From: an uncultured Ignavibacteriales bacterium | Lineage (GTDB): Bacteria > Bacteroidota > Ignavibacteria > Ignavibacteriales > Melioribacteraceae | Assembly: GCA_947311785.1 (NCBI GenBank) | Contig: CAMZLW010000102.1 | Location: forward strand, 1-34,660 | Reading direction: 5' to 3' | DNA length: 34,660 nt | Shown: one piece after another, positions 32,987-34,660 of the stretch | Layout: the number at the start of each line of letters is the position of its first letter | How positions within the stretch are numbered: position 1 is the first letter of the stretch | Made by a program: the position numbers and the translations under genes | Notes under the pieces: generated by a model | Seen by the model: only the letters and a program-made list of their open reading frames with translations | The model's database searches: none | What the model was told of the DNA's origin: nothing

Positions 32987-34660
32987 ATGAACAAACAAAT
33001 TACAACATTAATTATCATTACATTACTTTTTTCAAATATATTGTTTGCACAAAAGCAATCAAAAATATCAAATCATTTAAATAAGTATATTGAATTAAAA
33101 GAACAAGACAATTATTCAGTTTTTATTTTTTTTAAAGATAAAGGAAGTAATATTTCACAGAAATTAAAAAATGTAGAAAGCCAACTTCCGGAACATTCAA
33201 TAAAAAGAAGAAAGAAATTAATGAAGAATAAAACTTCAGTAGCAACTTTTTACGATATTCCAATAAATGAAAATTATTTTAATGAAACCGAGAAATATAT
33301 TACAAAACTTAGGCATAAATTAAAGTGGCTAAATGCAATTTCGGCAGAAGTTACTAAAGAAAATATTGAAAAAATTGCAAGCCTTCCATTTGTGAAAAAA
33401 ATTGACATTGTTAGAAAAGGAAAAATATCACGAAATGAAAATTTTATGGATTTTTCAAAAAATATAAGAAATAATCCTTTTAAAAATAGTCCTAAAATAA
33501 CTGATTATAATTTAGATTATGGTGCGTCACTAACACAAGTAGAACAAATAAATGTTCCTTTAATTCACGATCTAGGCTTTCATGGCGAAGGTGTTCGTAT
33601 TTGTGTTCTTGATGCTGGTTTTAACAACTTGGAACATCCTGCATTTGAAGATATGGTTTTTGATGGAAAAATTATTGGAAAATGGGATTTTGTAAATAAC
33701 GATTCTAATGTAGATGATGAAGCTGATAGCGGGAATGGAAATCATGGAACAATGACACTAAGTACTATTGGTGGTTTTGAAGATGGAGAATTAATTGGAC
33801 CTGCATATAAATCAGAATATATCCTTGCAAAAACTGAAAATACTGTTTCAGAGACTACGGTTGAAGAGGACAATTGGGTTGCCGCAATAACATGGGCTGA
33901 AGATAATTATGGACCAGATGTAAGCTCAACTTCACTAGGATATATTGATTTTGATGATGGCACAGGTTATGATGCATCGGAATTAGACGGCAATACTGCA
34001 ACAATTACAAAAGGGGCTGATATTGCTGCAAGCCTTGGTATTTTAGTTGTAAATTCTGCAGGAAATGAAGGACAAGATAATCCTACTACAATTGGAGCCC
34101 CCGCTGATGGTGATAGTGTTTTGGCAGTTGGAGCTGTGTATTCTGATGGAGTTATAACAAATTTTAGTTCTATTGGACCTACGGGGGATGGAAGAATAAA
34201 ACCAGAAGTTATGGCAATGGGTGCTAATGTTTATGTTGCTGAAGCACCTTCTGGAAATGGGTATGATAATGTAAATGGCACATCATTTTCTTGTCCTCTT
34301 ACTGCTGGTGCTGCAGCTTTGCTAGTTCAAATGCTACCAACTGCCAGTAATATGGATATTATTGAAGCATTAAAAATGAGTGCCAACAATAGTGCCTCTC
34401 CAAATAATTACTATGGCTGGGGTATAATTGATGTTAAAGCTGCTTACGATTATTATATTGCAAGTAACATCAGCATTTTGAAAAAAACTATAGAAATTTC
34501 ATCATTCCCAAACCCTGCAAATGATTTTATCTCTTTTAATTTAAGTAGTAATGAAAAGAATAATACTATCTATATTTTTGATCAAATAGGTAAACTGGTT
34601 AAAACTATTAATTATTCTAAAAATAAAAGTAATGTTAGTATTGCAGACTTACCTTCAGGA
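32987..34660 (+). CDS. Subtilisin-like (S8) serine protease with T9SS sorting domain (3' end cut by window)
   Basis: The frame is open from ATG 32987 to the window end (558 codons, no stop). It has a signal peptide (LIIITLLFSNILFA-Q, ~21), then a propeptide-like region (~25-180) with the inhibitor_I9-like VFIFFKDKG and LPFVKKIDIV segments. The subtilase domain (~185-490) has a complete triad, D209 (VLDAGF), H253 (GNHGT) and S433 (GTSFSCP), plus oxyanion N360 (SAGNEG). The C-terminus begins a type A T9SS sorting domain (ISSFPNPANDFISF .. IYIFDQIGKLVK .. IADLPSG), which should end ~15 residues past the window. It is therefore a secreted or surface protease for protein breakdown. It follows the MurU-like gene by 39 bp. 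A functional link between these two genes is unlikely. Confidence 0.93.
   Translation, partial: MNKQITTLIIITLLFSNILFAQKQSKISNHLNKYIELKEQDNYSVFIFFKDKGSNISQKLKNVESQLPEHSIKRRKKLMKNKTSVATFYDIPINENYFNETEKYITKLRHKLKWLNAISAEVTKENIEKIASLPFVKKIDIVRKGKISRNENFMDFSKNIRNNPFKNSPKITDYNLDYGASLTQVEQINVPLIHDLGFHGEGVRICVLDAGFNNLEHPAFEDMVFDGKIIGKWDFVNNDSNVDDEADSGNGNHGTMTLSTIGGFEDGELIGPAYKSEYILAKTENTVSETTVEEDNWVAAITWAEDNYGPDVSSTSLGYIDFDDGTGYDASELDGNTATITKGADIAASLGILVVNSAGNEGQDNPTTIGAPADGDSVLAVGAVYSDGVITNFSSIGPTGDGRIKPEVMAMGANVYVAEAPSGNGYDNVNGTSFSCPLTAGAAALLVQMLPTASNMDIIEALKMSANNSASPNNYYGWGIIDVKAAYDYYIASNISILKKTIEISSFPNPANDFISFNLSSNEKNNTIYIFDQIGKLVKTINYSKNKSNVSIADLPSG

Noticed and set aside
1-34660. CRISPR arrays, insertion sequences, prophage genes, rRNA
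   Set aside because: No regularly spaced repeats, transposase or integrase motifs, phage structural genes or rRNA-like sequence were found on either strand.

Overview
The window looks like a chromosomal segment of a low-GC member of the Bacteroidota. Evidence: very A+T-rich intergenic DNA, almost no Shine-Dalgarno sequences, promoter-like TTTG / TAnnTTTG pairs, a Bacteroidota-type putative porin, and five proteins with signal peptides plus C-terminal type IX secretion (T9SS) sorting domains. The genus cannot be read from this window. No insertion sequence, prophage, CRISPR array or rRNA was seen.

Layout. (a) 1-838: the 3'-truncated first copy of a small T9SS-secreted protein gene, then tRNA-Lys(TTT) with a terminator. 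(b) 922-3571, minus strand: inorganic pyrophosphatase and a Uup-like ABC-F ATPase. (c) 3736-7685, plus strand: phosphate butyryltransferase-type enzyme, a leucine-dehydrogenase-like protein whose catalytic residues are replaced, and an outer-membrane porin. (d) 7689-17104, minus strand: an extracellular alpha-glucan module with two large secreted GH13 amylase-type enzymes, two paralogous ~267-residue secreted proteins between them, and the second copy of the small T9SS protein. There is no SusC/SusD pair. A shared 12-bp LacI-type operator-like sequence lies upstream of both small T9SS genes and of the amylase operon, suggesting one regulon that starts outside the window. (e) 17315-24923, plus strand: an SLC12-like transporter, a membrane-anchored protein with two ribosomal-L12-C-domain-like repeats, and a ~1,600-residue double UvrA-like ATPase. 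(f) 24940-32947: a double-thioredoxin periplasmic protein, an M23 peptidase, a response regulator fused to an anti-sigma-type ATPase domain, a 61-residue orphan, a GH3/serine-hydrolase fusion and a MurU-like nucleotidyltransferase. The last two fit peptidoglycan turnover and recycling. (g) 32987 to the end: a truncated subtilisin-like T9SS protease.

Most worth a second look: the catalytically altered leucine-dehydrogenase homologue paired with Ptb, the tandem UvrA without UvrB-binding domains in its unusual operon, and the operator-linked T9SS starch regulon whose two near-identical end genes bracket 16.5 kb.
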